Positions 5,811 through 6,088 of a DNA stretch of 6,088 nucleotides are shown in pieces. A model generated the notes under the pieces. That model made no database searches and was not told where the DNA came from. It worked only from the letters and a program-made list of their open reading frames with translations. Position 1 is the first letter of the stretch. The number at the start of each line of letters is the position of its first letter. Origin of the DNA: CAXMWX01 sp051008185 (GTDB lineage Bacteria > Pseudomonadota > Gammaproteobacteria > Eutrophobiales > Eutrophobiaceae); assembly GCA_051008185.1 (NCBI GenBank), contig JBPCXW010000111.1, positions 1 to 6,088 of the forward strand, in the 5' to 3' direction. Made by a program: the position numbers and the translations under genes.

Positions 5811-6088
5811 TCACTCTGCGGGATTGATGATCAGGTTGCCCTGTTGATCCACCGAGGCCTTGTGCTTCGGTAGCACGACAGTCGTTGAATCCATTTCCAC
5901 GACAATGGCCGGGCCGGGGATGACCAGACCCGCATGCAGTTTGGCCCGGTCATAGATAATGATATCCAGCCACTCGCCGTTATAGAAATAGCGGCTGTCA
6001 TGTATCTTGCACTGTTCCAGGGTGGTGCCTTCCTGTCCGCTTTGTAACTCGGCAATGGCCTTTGAGCGGGCCTTGACGATGGCACGGA
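5811..6088 (-). CDS. hyuA: HyuA: hydantoinase A / oxoprolinase family subunit, C-terminal part only
   Basis: The reading frame ending in TGA at 5811-5813 is open to the right edge and encodes the last 91 whole residues of a larger protein whose start lies outside. It ends in the diagnostic tail of hydantoinase A proteins: IPGPAIVVEMDSTTVVLP (visible-residue positions 56-73), then ASVDQQGNLIINPAE. In this family the GPA-I-E-x-D-S/T-T motif followed by a V-D-x-x-G-N-L ending is typical of the C-terminus. HyuA supplies the ATP-binding actin-like part of the enzyme, and HyuB the partner subunit. In the usual family length of about 680-700 residues, roughly 600 are missing here because of the window edge, not because of truncation. 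Stop codon and hyuB start are 9 nt apart, with the hyuB ribosome site overlapping the stop, so hyuA and hyuB are one translational unit. Confidence 0.9.
   Translation of the reverse strand, partial: RAIVKARSKAIAELQSGQEGTTLEQCKIHDSRYFYNGEWLDIIIYDRAKLHAGLVIPGPAIVVEMDSTTVVLPKHKASVDQQGNLIINPAE

Noticed and set aside
5831..6085. 84-codon minus-strand open frame at the right edge
   Set aside because: It overlaps the C-terminal end of HyuA in another frame. The frame ending at 5811 carries the diagnostic HyuA tail, so this one is a shadow.

Overview
The window looks like a bacterial chromosome segment, most likely from a gammaproteobacterium. Evidence is moderate GC content with tight Shine-Dalgarno-led gene packing, a Spinster-type MFS carrier, and HyuA/HyuB-type proteins. 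The taxon is inferred from gene content only, and I see no insertion sequence, tRNA, rRNA or CRISPR array.

Layout. Positions 1-124 hold no gene I can identify: an imperfect hairpin at the left edge, then a plausible promoter with an embedded dyad. A single rightward gene (125-601) encodes a small exported NTF2/SnoaL-fold protein. Everything from 619 to the right edge lies on the minus strand and reads as one operon entering from the right: hyuA (3' end only, 5811-6088), hyuB (3948-5801), an isochorismatase-fold cysteine amidohydrolase resembling N-carbamoylsarcosine amidase (3330-3929), a six-helix membrane protein 'B' (2598-3281), a Spinster-type MFS transporter (1292-2578) and a second membrane protein 'A' (619-1290) that is a diverged paralogue of B. 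Gaps between the genes are 9, 18, 48, 19 and 1 nt, so co-transcription is likely. The operon promoter and the start of hyuA lie outside the window.

How the genes may work together. HyuA and HyuB form ATP-dependent ring-opening enzymes (N-methylhydantoinase, 5-oxoprolinase) or related carboxylases. An N-carbamoylsarcosine-amidase-like hydrolase just downstream is the natural next step: ring opening gives an N-carbamoyl amino acid, then hydrolysis gives amino acid, CO2 and ammonia. The MFS protein could import the substrate or export a product. The role of the two paralogous membrane proteins is unknown. They share two intramembrane histidines and an acidic residue, and their conserved presence around the transporter gene is the most novel aspect of the locus. 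The catabolic reading is inference; the actual substrate cannot be read from the sequence.

Smaller observations include a textbook intrinsic terminator on the plus strand inside the hyuB coding sequence, an A9 homopolymer in codons 4-7 of the amidohydrolase, the same-frame arrangement of hyuB and the amidohydrolase across a single UGA, and a 10-codon mini-ORF that carries the ribosome binding site of membrane protein B.
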